Assembly: GCF_002794355.1 (NCBI RefSeq)
Contig: NZ_PGOI01000009.1
Location: 62,001 to 126,000 of the forward strand
DNA from: Pseudorhodobacter sp. MZDSW-24AT
GTDB taxonomy: Bacteria; Pseudomonadota; Alphaproteobacteria; Rhodobacterales; Rhodobacteraceae
Direction: 5' to 3'
Length of the DNA stretch: 64,000 bases
The notes beneath the pieces were generated by a model. That model searched no databases, was not told the DNA's origin, and worked only from the letters and a program-made list of their open reading frames with translations. Positions 52,241 through 60,864 of the stretch are shown piece by piece; position 1 is the stretch's first letter, and the number at the start of each line of letters is the position of its first letter. Both the position numbers and the translations under genes were made by a program.

Positions 52241-54093
52241 GTGGCGAGATCGAAGTCGAACGCAATGAGGTGCGCGAAGACGGGCGCCGCCCGCCGCGCG
52301 CCGTTGTCGGATCGCATCGCGTGCAGGAAGAGATGTTCGGGCGCTTGTTCGATCCGAACATCCTTGGCCGCATCTGGACCTTCGTGCGACCCTATCGCCG
52401 CGAGGTCTGGATCTCGGTCGGGGCGGTGCTGATCTTTACCGCGACGCAGCTGGCCATTCCGCTGATCATCCGCAGCGCGATTGATGACGGGCTGACCGAG
52501 GGCGCCGCCGGACTTTCGGCGCTGTATTGGGCGGTGGGGCTGTTTGTGGCGACCATCCTCATCAACGCCATCGCCAGCCACACGCAGGAACGCACGGTGG
52601 GCCGCGTGGCGGAAAATGTGCTGTTCGACATCCGCGAGGCGATGTTTCAGCATTTGCAGCGGGTTTCCATGTCTTTCATGGACAAGACCGAGGTGGGGCG
52701 GCTGATGTCGCGGCTGCAAGGCGATGTGAACTCGATGCAGGAGTTTCTGGAAACTTCCGTGATTTCCATTGGCGATCTTGTGTTGCTGGTTGGCATCGTG
52801 GTCTGCATGTTGTGGTTGGACCCTTGGCTTGGGCTGCTGACGCTGTCGATCCTGCCGGTGCTGGCGATTGCGCGGGTGGTGTGGTTGCCGCGCGCGCGGG
52901 CGGCGTTCATCGCGGCGCATGAGGCGAACTCGGTGACCAACGGGGCCTTGGCCGAAGGCATTCACGGCGTGAAGACTGTGCAGGGCATGACCCGGCAGAC
53001 GGTGAACTTTGATCTGTTCAACGACCGCGCCCGCACGAACCTGTTCGCGCATCTGCGTGCGGCGCGTCTGGCGCAGGTGCTGGTGCCGGTGGTCGACTCG
53101 CTGACAGGGCTTGCCATGGCGGTGGTTGTGGTGGTCGGCGGCGCGCGGGTCATCAACGGCACCTTGGATGTGGGGGTGATCGTGGCCTTCCTGTTCTTCA
53201 TTCAGCGCTTTTTCGACCCGATCCGGTCGCTGACGATGCAGTATTCCGTAATGCAGCGCGCCATGGCTTCGGGGCAGCGGCTGACCGAGGTGCTGGATGT
53301 GCCGGTGACGGTGGCGGACGCGCCGGGCGCGCCCGACCTGCCGGCCGATGCTCCGGGTTCGGTGGTGTTCGAGAATGTGACCTTTGGCTATGATCCCGCC
53401 CGCCCGGTGCTGCATGACCTGAGCTTCTCGGTTGCTCCGGGTGAGACGGTGGCGCTTGTGGGGCCAACCGGATCGGGTAAATCCAGCGTCATGTCCTTGG
53501 TGCACCGCTTTTACGATGTGCAGTCGGGCGTGGTGCGTGTGGCGGGGCGTGACGTGCGCGATGTGACGCAGGCGTCACTGGGGCGGCATGTGGCCATGGT
53601 GTTACAAGAGCCGTTCCTGTTTACCGGAACCGTGCTGGAAAACATCCGCTACAACCGGACCGATGCGCCCGAGTCGGTGGTGGTAGAGGCCGCACGGGCG
53701 GTGGGCGCGCATGATCTGATCGAGCGGCTGCCGCAGGGCTATCAGACCCTGCTGACCGAACGGGGCGCGAACCTGTCGATGGGGCAGCGGCAGTTGATCA
53801 GCTTTGCGCGGGCCTTGGTGGCCGATGCGCCCATTCTGGTGCTGGATGAGGCCACGTCGAGCATTGACAGCGAAACCGAGCGGCAGATCCAGCGCGCCTT
53901 GGCCAAGGTGCTGGAAGGGCGCACCGGCCTTGTGATCGCGCACAGGCTTGCGACCATCCGCAACGCCGACCGCATCATCGTGCTGACCGAAGGGCGGATC
54001 GCCGAGTCGGGGTCGCATGATGAGTTGATGCAGAGCGGTGGTCTTTATGCGCGGCTTTACACTGCGAACCGCATGTCATTCGACGATCTGTGA
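52237..54093 (+). CDS. ABC exporter half, catalytic ATPase site
   Basis: 618 residues: an N-terminal cytoplasmic lead of about 45 residues, six membrane helices (about 50-330), ATPase with Walker A GPTGSGKSS, signature LSMGQRQLISFARAL (SGG replaced by SMG), Walker B ILVLDEATSSID and H-loop IAHRLATI. Forms a heterodimer with the preceding protein. Its four-base overlap fits equal synthesis. Confidence 0.92.
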   Translation: MSGEIEVERNEVREDGRRPPRAVVGSHRVQEEMFGRLFDPNILGRIWTFVRPYRREVWISVGAVLIFTATQLAIPLIIRSAIDDGLTEGAAGLSALYWAVGLFVATILINAIASHTQERTVGRVAENVLFDIREAMFQHLQRVSMSFMDKTEVGRLMSRLQGDVNSMQEFLETSVISIGDLVLLVGIVVCMLWLDPWLGLLTLSILPVLAIARVVWLPRARAAFIAAHEANSVTNGALAEGIHGVKTVQGMTRQTVNFDLFNDRARTNLFAHLRAARLAQVLVPVVDSLTGLAMAVVVVVGGARVINGTLDVGVIVAFLFFIQRFFDPIRSLTMQYSVMQRAMASGQRLTEVLDVPVTVADAPGAPDLPADAPGSVVFENVTFGYDPARPVLHDLSFSVAPGETVALVGPTGSGKSSVMSLVHRFYDVQSGVVRVAGRDVRDVTQASLGRHVAMVLQEPFLFTGTVLENIRYNRTDAPESVVVEAARAVGAHDLIERLPQGYQTLLTERGANLSMGQRQLISFARALVADAPILVLDEATSSIDSETERQIQRALAKVLEGRTGLVIAHRLATIRNADRIIVLTEGRIAESGSHDELMQSGGLYARLYTANRMSFDDL

Positions 54094-54112
54094 CAGCCAG
54101 AAAGGACATCTC

Positions 54113-54517
54113 ATGGCAGCCCCCGGAATCACGCTTTTCAGTCCGCCGGGCATCGCCCCGGTGGCAGGCTATCATCACGGTGCAAAGGCGGGGGGCTTTC
54201 TGTTCATTGCGGGGCAGATCGCCAAGGACGCCGATGGCAACTGGGTGGGTCTGGGGGATGCCGCCGCGCAATCGGCGCAGATCTGGCACAACATCGGCCT
54301 GTTGCTGGCCGAGGCCGGGGCGGGACCGGAAAACATCGTCAAGGTCACCACGATCATGACAGACCGCGCGCATCGTGAGGCGGTGTCCACCGCCCGGCGC
54401 AATTTTCTGGGCGACCACCGCCCGCCCCATACCGGATTTATCGTCACCGGCCTTGGCTCGCCCGAGGTGATGATGGAGGTTGAGGTGATTGCCTGGCTGG
54501 GGCCTGACGCACAGTAA
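54113..54517 (+). CDS. RidA family enamine/imine deaminase
   Basis: 134 residues of the YjgF/YER057c/UK114 family. Segments GYHHGAKAGGFLFIAGQIAKDADG, AQIWHNIGLLLAEAGAGPENIVKVTTIMTD and PPHTGFIVTGLGSPEVMMEVEVIAWL fit; an Arg that commonly binds the substrate carboxylate in RidA (usually RP) is not obvious, so a variant subgroup is likely. It hydrolyses reactive enamine/imine products, e.g. those made by PLP enzymes or dehydrogenases. Last gene of the right arm; start 54113 after AAAGGA. Confidence 0.87.
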   Translation: MAAPGITLFSPPGIAPVAGYHHGAKAGGFLFIAGQIAKDADGNWVGLGDAAAQSAQIWHNIGLLLAEAGAGPENIVKVTTIMTDRAHREAVSTARRNFLGDHRPPHTGFIVTGLGSPEVMMEVEVIAWLGPDAQ

Positions 54518-54634
54518 ACAGGCATTTGCCATTGGATGAGGCCGTTTCAACGCGAGGCGCGGTCGCGCCTTTGGCGGCATTTTGGCTAAGTATCTGCATT
54601 TGTTCAAGAAATCAAAAGTCCGTCATAAAATCAT

Positions 54635-54663
54635 TTGACGGTAGACAGTCTATTGTCGACAAT
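54635..54663 (+). promoter_or_regulatory. promoter of SBP 2 with ATTGTCGACAAT operator (site 2)
   Basis: A TTGACG (54635-54640) and GACAAT (54658-54663) with a 17-base spacer. The perfect 12-base palindrome ATTGTCGACAAT (54652-54663) covers the end of the spacer and the -10, where a bound repressor would block polymerase. Same core as sites 1 and 3. The SBP 2 start is 119 bases further on. Confidence 0.7.
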
Positions 54664-54781
54664 TAATCGGCAAGAGAGCTGATTCCCTCTTTGCCCTCCA
54701 CAACTGGCTGATCCCGCTGACCTGTGCCCGCGCTGTGCGGGGGCTGTGGTCTTGTCTGTTCTCTGACCCGCAGGAAATCCG

Positions 54782-56344
54782 ATGAAAAGACGCTCCATGA
54801 AACATATGCTGCACGCCGGGGCCGTGATGGCCTTGGCTTTGCCTGCCGGGGTGCTGGCGCAGCCTTCGCCCGACACGCTGGTGATTGCCCAATCCGTCGA
54901 CATCGAGTCGATGGAGCCGAACATGCTGAATCAGGCGGTGTCGATCAATGTGCACAGCCACATGTTCGGCACCTTGCTGTCTGTCACCCCTGAAGGTGAG
55001 GTGGTGCCGCATTTCGCCGAAAGTTATGCGTGGAATGACGCGGGCACCGAGATCAGCTTTACCATCCGCGAAGGGCTGACCTGCGAAGATGGCGAAGTGC
55101 TGGATGCCGAGGATGTGGCCTATACGCTGAACCGTGCCGCCGATCCCGACAACAAGTTCATCGGCCACACGCCGGGCTTTGTGTTCAACTCCATCGGCTT
55201 TGTCAGCGCCCGCGCCGAAGGGCCGCGCACGGCGGTGATGACGCTCAAGGGCTATTCCTCCACCGTGCCGGGGATGGCTGCGAAGATCTTCATTCACTGC
55301 AAGGACAGCTATGAGGCGCTTTCGAATGAAGAGGCCGTGCTGAAGACCGTTGCTTCGGGGCCTTACAAGCTTGTGGAATGGGTCAAGGATGATCGGGTGG
55401 TGCTGACCCGCAACCCGAATTACACGCTGAGCGAGCCTGCCTTTGACACTGTGATCTGGCGCGTGATCCCCGAGGCCAGCACGCGGGGCGTGGAATTGGT
55501 CGCAGGCAATGTGGACATCGCGGTGAACATCCCGCCAGACCAGTCCGCCGCGATCAATGCTTATGATACGGCGCAGGTGGTGAGTGTGGCGGGCACCCGG
55601 CGGATGTTCGTGGGCTTCAACTTCTCGGGCGCATTCGATGGCACACCGGGGGGCGATGCGATCAAGGATGTGAAGGTGCGGCAGGCACTGAACATGGCGG
55701 TCGACGTGCCGACGATCTGTGTGCAGCTTCTGGGCACGGAATGCACGCGGGCCAATGGCCCGGCGAATGTGGGCAACCCGGATATTGAGGCCTATCCCTA
55801 TGATCCGGATGCTGCGGAGAAGATCCTGGATGAGGCAGGTTGGCCACGCGGTGCCGATGGCACGCGGTTCTCGCTGGTGATGCAAGGCCCGAACGGGCGC
55901 TATCTGAACGATGGGCAGGTGCAGCAGGCGGTGGCGCAATACCTGTCGGACATCGGGGTTGCCACCACCAATGATCTGATGACGATGGCTTTGTTTTCCC
56001 CCATGGCGCGCGAACACACCGCCGGGCCGGTGTTCTTTATCGGGCAGGGCGGGGCGACGTGGAGTTCGGTCTATGACATGTCGTTGTTCCCCACCCGGGA
56101 AGCGCCGGTCAACAACGGGATGTGGTTCAACGAAGGCTGGCAAAGCCGGTGGGACAGTTTGAAAACCATCCGCGATCCCGCCGAGGAAAAGCGGGTGGTG
56201 AATGAGATGCTGGAGATCTTTCACGAAGATGCGCCGTGGATCTTCTTGTATTTCCAGCCAGACTTCTATGGCGTCTCGAGCCGGATCAACTGGCAGCCGC
56301 GCCGGGACGAGGCGATCGAGGCTTGGACGGCGACGCTGAAATGA
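54782..56344 (+). CDS. ABC transporter substrate-binding protein, dipeptide/oligopeptide family (SBP 2)
   Basis: 520 residues, with signal peptide MKRRSMKHMLHAGAVMALALPAGVLAQ. Paralogue of SBP 1 (see shared blocks there: GHTPGFVFNSIGF, CKDSYEALS, PEASTRGVELVAGNVDI, QPDFYGVSSR). No permease or ATPase follows; terminators close the gene. It may feed the importer of SBP 1 with a second ligand. AGGAAA precedes the ATG at 54782. Confidence 0.93.
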   Translation: MKRRSMKHMLHAGAVMALALPAGVLAQPSPDTLVIAQSVDIESMEPNMLNQAVSINVHSHMFGTLLSVTPEGEVVPHFAESYAWNDAGTEISFTIREGLTCEDGEVLDAEDVAYTLNRAADPDNKFIGHTPGFVFNSIGFVSARAEGPRTAVMTLKGYSSTVPGMAAKIFIHCKDSYEALSNEEAVLKTVASGPYKLVEWVKDDRVVLTRNPNYTLSEPAFDTVIWRVIPEASTRGVELVAGNVDIAVNIPPDQSAAINAYDTAQVVSVAGTRRMFVGFNFSGAFDGTPGGDAIKDVKVRQALNMAVDVPTICVQLLGTECTRANGPANVGNPDIEAYPYDPDAAEKILDEAGWPRGADGTRFSLVMQGPNGRYLNDGQVQQAVAQYLSDIGVATTNDLMTMALFSPMAREHTAGPVFFIGQGGATWSSVYDMSLFPTREAPVNNGMWFNEGWQSRWDSLKTIRDPAEEKRVVNEMLEIFHEDAPWIFLYFQPDFYGVSSRINWQPRRDEAIEAWTATLK

Positions 56345-56348
56345 ACGC

Positions 56349-56421
56349 GGCGCGGCGGGTCTGACCCGCCGCGCCCTTTGGAGGATGCCCCGTGGCTGGC
56401 CCAAGGCCCGCCACGGGGTTT
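56349..56421 (+). terminator. double hairpin terminator after SBP 2
   Basis: First a 12-bp stem GGCGCGGCGGGT/ACCCGCCGCGCC (56349-56360, 56364-56375) with a 3-base loop. Then CCCCGTGG (56388-56395) and CCACGGGG (56411-56418), followed by TTTTG. The second fits an intrinsic terminator on the plus strand. It separates SBP 2 from the convergent M14 gene. Confidence 0.7.
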
Positions 56422-56425
56422 TGCT

Positions 56426-58102
56426 TTAGACCAGCGCGGCGCTTTGCCGGTGTGTGCCGCCCTTTTCGGACACGGCGGTCACGGTGACCGAAGCCCCCGC
56501 CTCTTCGGCCTTGACCAGCCATTCCACCTTTTTCGTCACTGCCGACCACTGCTGCCCCCAAGGGGACCAGTTGTAGCGGCGTTCGTTGCGCCCCGCGAGA
56601 TGGCCCAGATCGGCGCGGCCCGGGTTCATCACCAAAGAGGCGCCTTGCATGTCGATCTGAAGGGTCACCGGCTTGGCGACCTTGTTCTGGATCGCCACAT
56701 CCGACAGGTTCGATGGCAGATAACCATGGTTCGACACCACGGCCGTCACCTTGTGCAGACCCGCGCCCAAGGCTTCGACCTTCAGTTCATCCACCGCAAT
56801 GCGCGGCGCTGCTGCGGCATGGCGCAGGTTGAAGATCGTGTTGTTGTGGCAGATCTCTTCCAACAGCTTGCCGGGCGGGTTGCGGTAGCTCCAGATATAG
56901 ACCATCCCGCCGATCTCGACCGGGCCGAGTTGAGGGTGGTCAAAGGCTTCCCAATCGCGGAAGCCGTGATCGCCCACGTTTTCCAGCACCCAGTTGAAGA
57001 TCTTTTCCTGCGTGGCGGCGTCGCGCGGGCCAAGGTTGTAATAGCCTTTCTTGTCGACACCGGCGGTGCGTTCCAGATCCCACAGCTCGGTGGAAAAGCA
57101 GATGATCCCCATTTCCTCATAGACCCAATCCTTGAGCGAGCCATGGCGCGCCTTGGATTTGTCGGGGGTGAAATCTTCATAGGTGGAAATGGTGGGATAG
57201 CCTGTCAGCCGGGTGCCGACAGCGCCAAGGTCCTTATACAAGGCCAGATCGCGCGGGCTCATGTCAGCGTCCATCTTCATCATCGATGGGCGCAGGATGA
57301 TGCCGCCATGGGTGTGATAGGCGCACATGCCGCAGATGTTGGGATGATCCAAGATCAGCTTGCCCATTCCCATCGCCTCGGGTTCGGAAAAGGGATATTG
57401 GCCCGCGCCATATTCCTGCGGCGACCAGTTGATCGGGAAGTTCCGGTTCATGTTGCCGTCAAAGCCGGGATCAATCTTGACGTGCACGCCATCATAATCG
57501 CGGATCAGGCCTTCGGGGTAGACGCGGTAATACTCGCCGCCCTCTTCACCGGGTTCGCGCTGCACCATTAGGCGCGGTTCTGTCGGGCTTTTCTTCCATT
57601 CGCCTTTGGGGTCGGGCACCCGCATGTTGACGATATAGCCGTCGCCGTTGATGTCTTGCGGGATCAGCCCGTCGATGCGGTCTTCGCCCGGCAGGAAGCG
57701 CCCATTGCCGCACCAAGGGTGGTATGGGGCCTTGAGCGCGAATTCGGCCCCATCCGGGTTGATGCGCGGGATGACGTAGAACACCTGACCATCCAGCAGC
57801 CGCGTGGCTTCGGCATCGGTGCCATAGTTGGTCAGCAGATACCAGATGGCGTAAAGCGCGGTGGCGCTGGTGGCATGCTCTTCGGCGTGGATCTGCGCAT
57901 CGATGTAAAACCCCGGCTTTTCATGGCCGGGGCCGGTCGCGGGGTTGGTCAGCTCCATCATCCAGACCTCGCGCCCGCGGAAGGTTTTGGCAATCGAGGT
58001 CAGGGTGCACAGGTCGGGGTAGGCCTTGGCCAGCGCGTGCAGATGATCGGTCAGGGCGTCGTAGTCGTGGTAGGTGTCGAAAGGAATGTGAACCTTTGGC
58101 AT
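56426..58102 (-). CDS. M14-family zinc carboxypeptidase
   Basis: 558 residues: catalytic domain to about 430 and a C-terminal beta domain (about 430-558). Zinc ligands HxxE in QIHAEEHATS and His in CAYHTHGGI, plus NMNRNFP, and the catalytic Glu in FSTELWDLERT. No signal peptide is seen, so it is probably cytoplasmic, unlike many secreted M14 enzymes. Start 58102 follows AGGAGAGAC. Downstream of the Gfo/Idh gene in a two-gene operon led by operator site 3. Confidence 0.9.
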   Translation of the reverse strand: MPKVHIPFDTYHDYDALTDHLHALAKAYPDLCTLTSIAKTFRGREVWMMELTNPATGPGHEKPGFYIDAQIHAEEHATSATALYAIWYLLTNYGTDAEATRLLDGQVFYVIPRINPDGAEFALKAPYHPWCGNGRFLPGEDRIDGLIPQDINGDGYIVNMRVPDPKGEWKKSPTEPRLMVQREPGEEGGEYYRVYPEGLIRDYDGVHVKIDPGFDGNMNRNFPINWSPQEYGAGQYPFSEPEAMGMGKLILDHPNICGMCAYHTHGGIILRPSMMKMDADMSPRDLALYKDLGAVGTRLTGYPTISTYEDFTPDKSKARHGSLKDWVYEEMGIICFSTELWDLERTAGVDKKGYYNLGPRDAATQEKIFNWVLENVGDHGFRDWEAFDHPQLGPVEIGGMVYIWSYRNPPGKLLEEICHNNTIFNLRHAAAAPRIAVDELKVEALGAGLHKVTAVVSNHGYLPSNLSDVAIQNKVAKPVTLQIDMQGASLVMNPGRADLGHLAGRNERRYNWSPWGQQWSAVTKKVEWLVKAEEAGASVTVTAVSEKGGTHRQSAALV

Positions 58103-58118
58103 TGTCTCTCCTGTTGGC

Positions 58119-59177
58119 TCAGAGCAGCCGGTCAAGGCCGTGTCGGGTGTAAAAGTCGGACATGCGGATGATGCGCCCGGTTTCGCCGCTTTCGATTCCG
58201 GCGAAGCACAGCGCCAGTGAGCGCAGATGGTCGCGCCCATCGCAGGGCACAGGGGCCTCTCCGCGCAAGGCCGCCAGAAACGCGGCCAAAAGCGCGATGC
58301 TGTCATCGTAATAGGGGCGGGCCTCGGGGAGGGGGATGGCGGTGAGGTCGGGGTCTGTGCGCCTGGCATAGGCCAGATCGGAATGCAGCTCGCGCTGGAT
58401 CACCACGCCATCGGTGCAATCGGTGCGCCATTCGAAGCCGGGCGTGTTCCAGCCGCCCGACCATGTGCCGAAGTAATTCACCTCGGCCCCATCCGCGAGC
58501 GTCAGCAAGCAATGCACATTGGCATCATGGGCATACATGCTCCATGGCGGGTTCCAGCTGTGGCAGGCCATCGCCGCAACCTCTTGCCCGTGGCAGAAGC
58601 GGATCAGATCCAGATGGTGGATCGTTTGTTCCAGCATCATCGGATGCCGCATCGTCAGCGGATAGCGGTTGATGCCGGGGCGGCGGCCATCGCGGTTGCG
58701 CAGATAGCGAAACTGGCCAAACCCGACCTTCCCTAAACGCTCGGTGGTCAGCCAGTCCCGCAAGGCGATGCTGACGGGAAGGTAACGGAAGTTGAGCCCA
58801 ACGCTTAGCAGCATGCCGGAGGCATCGGCGGCGTCGATGATGGCGGTGGTGTCGGCAAGGCTGGTCGCCAAGGGCTTTTCGGCAAGGACAGGCAGGCCCG
58901 CATCAAATAACTGGCGGCATTGCAGCAGATGCCCGTCCGGTGGGGTGACCAGAAGGGCTGCTGTAAAGGGGCCAGCTGCCAAGGCGGCGGCGAGGTCGGG
59001 GAACCATGGGAGGCCGGGATGCTCGGCTTCGAACATCTGTCGCGCGGCAGGGCTTGGATCGACCACCGCAGCGATCTGGGCGCCCGGGCTTTCGGCGACG
59101 ACTTGCGCCCACATGCGCCCGCGCGTGCCTGCGCCGATGAGCAAGAGACGCGCAGGAGGGGGGGGAACGGAATGCAC
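58119..59177 (-). CDS. Gfo/Idh/MocA-family oxidoreductase
   Basis: 352 residues, paralogue of the protein at 42557-43633. Motifs LLIGAGTRGRMWAQ, LAEKPLATS, GLNFRYLPV and EQTIHHLDLIRF. The start is GTG at 59177 with AGAGGA upstream; no ATG is better placed. It lies behind promoter/operator site 3, so the two paralogues are in separately initiated units of the same regulon. Confidence 0.85.
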   Translation of the reverse strand: MHSVPPPPARLLLIGAGTRGRMWAQVVAESPGAQIAAVVDPSPAARQMFEAEHPGLPWFPDLAAALAAGPFTAALLVTPPDGHLLQCRQLFDAGLPVLAEKPLATSLADTTAIIDAADASGMLLSVGLNFRYLPVSIALRDWLTTERLGKVGFGQFRYLRNRDGRRPGINRYPLTMRHPMMLEQTIHHLDLIRFCHGQEVAAMACHSWNPPWSMYAHDANVHCLLTLADGAEVNYFGTWSGGWNTPGFEWRTDCTDGVVIQRELHSDLAYARRTDPDLTAIPLPEARPYYDDSIALLAAFLAALRGEAPVPCDGRDHLRSLALCFAGIESGETGRIIRMSDFYTRHGLDRLL

Positions 59178-59205
59178 GCGCGCGGTCCTCTCGGTTCATG
59201 TCGAT

Positions 59206-59234
59206 TGTATATTGTCGACATTAGGGGTGGACAA
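59206..59234 (-). promoter_or_regulatory. minus-strand promoter with TGTCGACA operator (site 3)
   Basis: Read on the minus strand, TTGTCC (59234-59229), 17 bases, TATACA (59211-59206). The palindrome ATTGTCGACATT (59211-59222, one mismatch; perfect TGTCGACA core 59213-59220) occupies the spacer. It controls the Gfo/Idh-M14 unit, and its position in the divergent gap could also influence the M20 gene at 59442. Confidence 0.7.
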
Positions 59235-59397
59235 AGGCTGCGTAAATGAAATTCTGGTCTGCGCCTTAAGAAACCCGCTCCTCCGGCTGTCGGCGGGCAG
59301 AGGCTGGGGGGCGTGCGTCCTTGAGACACGCGCCCTTGCGGTTGACATGCGGGTAAAATATTGCCCCAATGTTCGCAGGATGAACAACTGTGCGACA

Positions 59398-59421
59398 ATT
59401 TGCATGGTGTAAGACGCAAAT
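59398..59421. promoter_or_regulatory. ATTTGC-N12-GCAAAT inverted repeat before the M20 gene
   Basis: Arms at 59398-59403 and 59416-59421, 20 bases before the TTG start. It may be an operator for a further regulator or a small leader hairpin. Support is by symmetry and position only. Confidence 0.3.
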
Positions 59422-59441
59422 GCTCGGAAAAGGATCACGGC

Positions 59442-60848
59442 TTGCAAAACTCTGACGAAATCTGGGCCGATGTCGAAGCCAAGAAAGAGCGCTTTATTGC
59501 GCTGTCGGATCGGGTTTGGGATGTGCCCGAACTGCTTTACGAAGAGCATGAAAGTGCGAAATTGCACGCCGACGCGCTGGAGGCCGAGGGCTTTCGTGTG
59601 CAGCGGTCGCTGGGTGGAATCGCCACCGCGATGATGGGTGAGGCCGGCGAAGGTGGACCGGTGATCGCCATTCTGGGGGAATATGATGCCTTGCCCGGCC
59701 TGAGCCAGCGGGCCGGGACGGATCGGCCAGAGCCTTTGGTCAAGGATGGGAATGGCCATGGCTGCGGGCACAACCTGCTGGGGGCCGGGGCGCTTGCGGC
59801 GGCCACGGCGGTCAAGGATTACCTTGCGCGTCATGGGCTGCCCGGTCGGGTGCGCTATTACGGTTGCCCGGCGGAAGAGGGCGGCGCGGCAAAAACGTTT
59901 CTGGTGCGGGATGGATATTTTGATGACGTGGATGCCGCGCTGTCGTGGCACCCGATGTCGTTCAACGGGATTATCCCACCGCTGACGCTTGCGGTCAGCA
60001 TGGTGGATTTTCATTTCACGGGGCGTGCCGCGCATGCTGCTGTCGCGCCTCATCTGGGGCGGTCTGCGCTTGATGCGGTGGAGCTGATGAGTGTCGGCGT
60101 CAATTACCTGCGCGAGCATGTGCCGCAGGATGCGCGGATCCACTATGCCTATCTGGATGCTGGCGGACGCGCGCCCAATGTGGTGCAGGCGCAGGCCACT
60201 GTGCGCTATTCGGTGCGGGCGCTGCGGGCGGCGGACATGCGGGATCTGGTAGAGCGGGTGCGCAAGGTTGCCGAGGGCGCCGCATTGATGACCGGGACAG
60301 AGGTGCGGTCCAATGTCGTGACTGCCATGTCGGAGATGCTGGACAATCCACCGCTGTATCAGTTGCTGCACGATACGATGGCGCGGCTGGGTCCGCCGGA
60401 TTTCGATGACGCCGACCGTGCCTATGCCGCGCGCATGCAGGCGACGCTTACGCCCGAGGCGATTGCCGCCGCCTTTGCCGGAGCAGGGGTGGAGCCAGGC
60501 AGCGCTGTGCTGCATGAAGGGCTGGTGCCCTTGGATGCCAAGGGCGTGCCGATGTTGGGGTCCACCGATCTGGGGGATGTGAGCTGGGTGGTGCCATTTG
60601 CGCAAGCCGGGCAGGCCACACATGCCTTGGGCACGCCGGGCCACACGTGGCAGATTACGGCGCAAGGCAAGTCTCCGGCCGCGCATAAGGCAATGATCAA
60701 CGTTGCCAAGGCCTTGGCATCGACGGTCATTGATCTTCTGAAAGATCCCAAGCATCTTGCCGCCGCAAAGGCCGATCATGCAAGGCGACTGGCGGCAAAT
60801 CCCTATGTGCCGCCGCTGGCGGCAGATGCCAAACCGCATGTGCCGTGA
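59442..60848 (+). CDS. M20-family amidohydrolase, AbgB-like
   Basis: 468 residues. Resembles aminobenzoyl-glutamate hydrolase subunit B: EIWADVEAKKERFIALSDRVWDVPELLYEEHES at the start, GNGHGCGHNLLGAG (His), YGCPAEEGGAAK (Glu pair), WHPMSFN and C-terminal GHTWQITAQGKSP AAHKAM. Such enzymes release amino acids from N-acyl or aryl conjugates. The TTG at 59442 is the likely start (AGGA eight bases before); the earlier ATG-free region contains the promoter and repeats. It leads an operon with the M24 peptidase. Confidence 0.87.
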   Translation: MQNSDEIWADVEAKKERFIALSDRVWDVPELLYEEHESAKLHADALEAEGFRVQRSLGGIATAMMGEAGEGGPVIAILGEYDALPGLSQRAGTDRPEPLVKDGNGHGCGHNLLGAGALAAATAVKDYLARHGLPGRVRYYGCPAEEGGAAKTFLVRDGYFDDVDAALSWHPMSFNGIIPPLTLAVSMVDFHFTGRAAHAAVAPHLGRSALDAVELMSVGVNYLREHVPQDARIHYAYLDAGGRAPNVVQAQATVRYSVRALRAADMRDLVERVRKVAEGAALMTGTEVRSNVVTAMSEMLDNPPLYQLLHDTMARLGPPDFDDADRAYAARMQATLTPEAIAAAFAGAGVEPGSAVLHEGLVPLDAKGVPMLGSTDLGDVSWVVPFAQAGQATHALGTPGHTWQITAQGKSPAAHKAMINVAKALASTVIDLLKDPKHLAAAKADHARRLAANPYVPPLAADAKPHVP

Positions 60849-60864
60849 CAGAAGGAATACGGAT

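Noticed and set aside
59342-59370. TTGACA upstream of the AbgB-like gene as a promoter
   Set aside because: TTGACA at 59342 is a perfect -35, but 16-18 bases on there is no acceptable -10 hexamer, so I did not call it.
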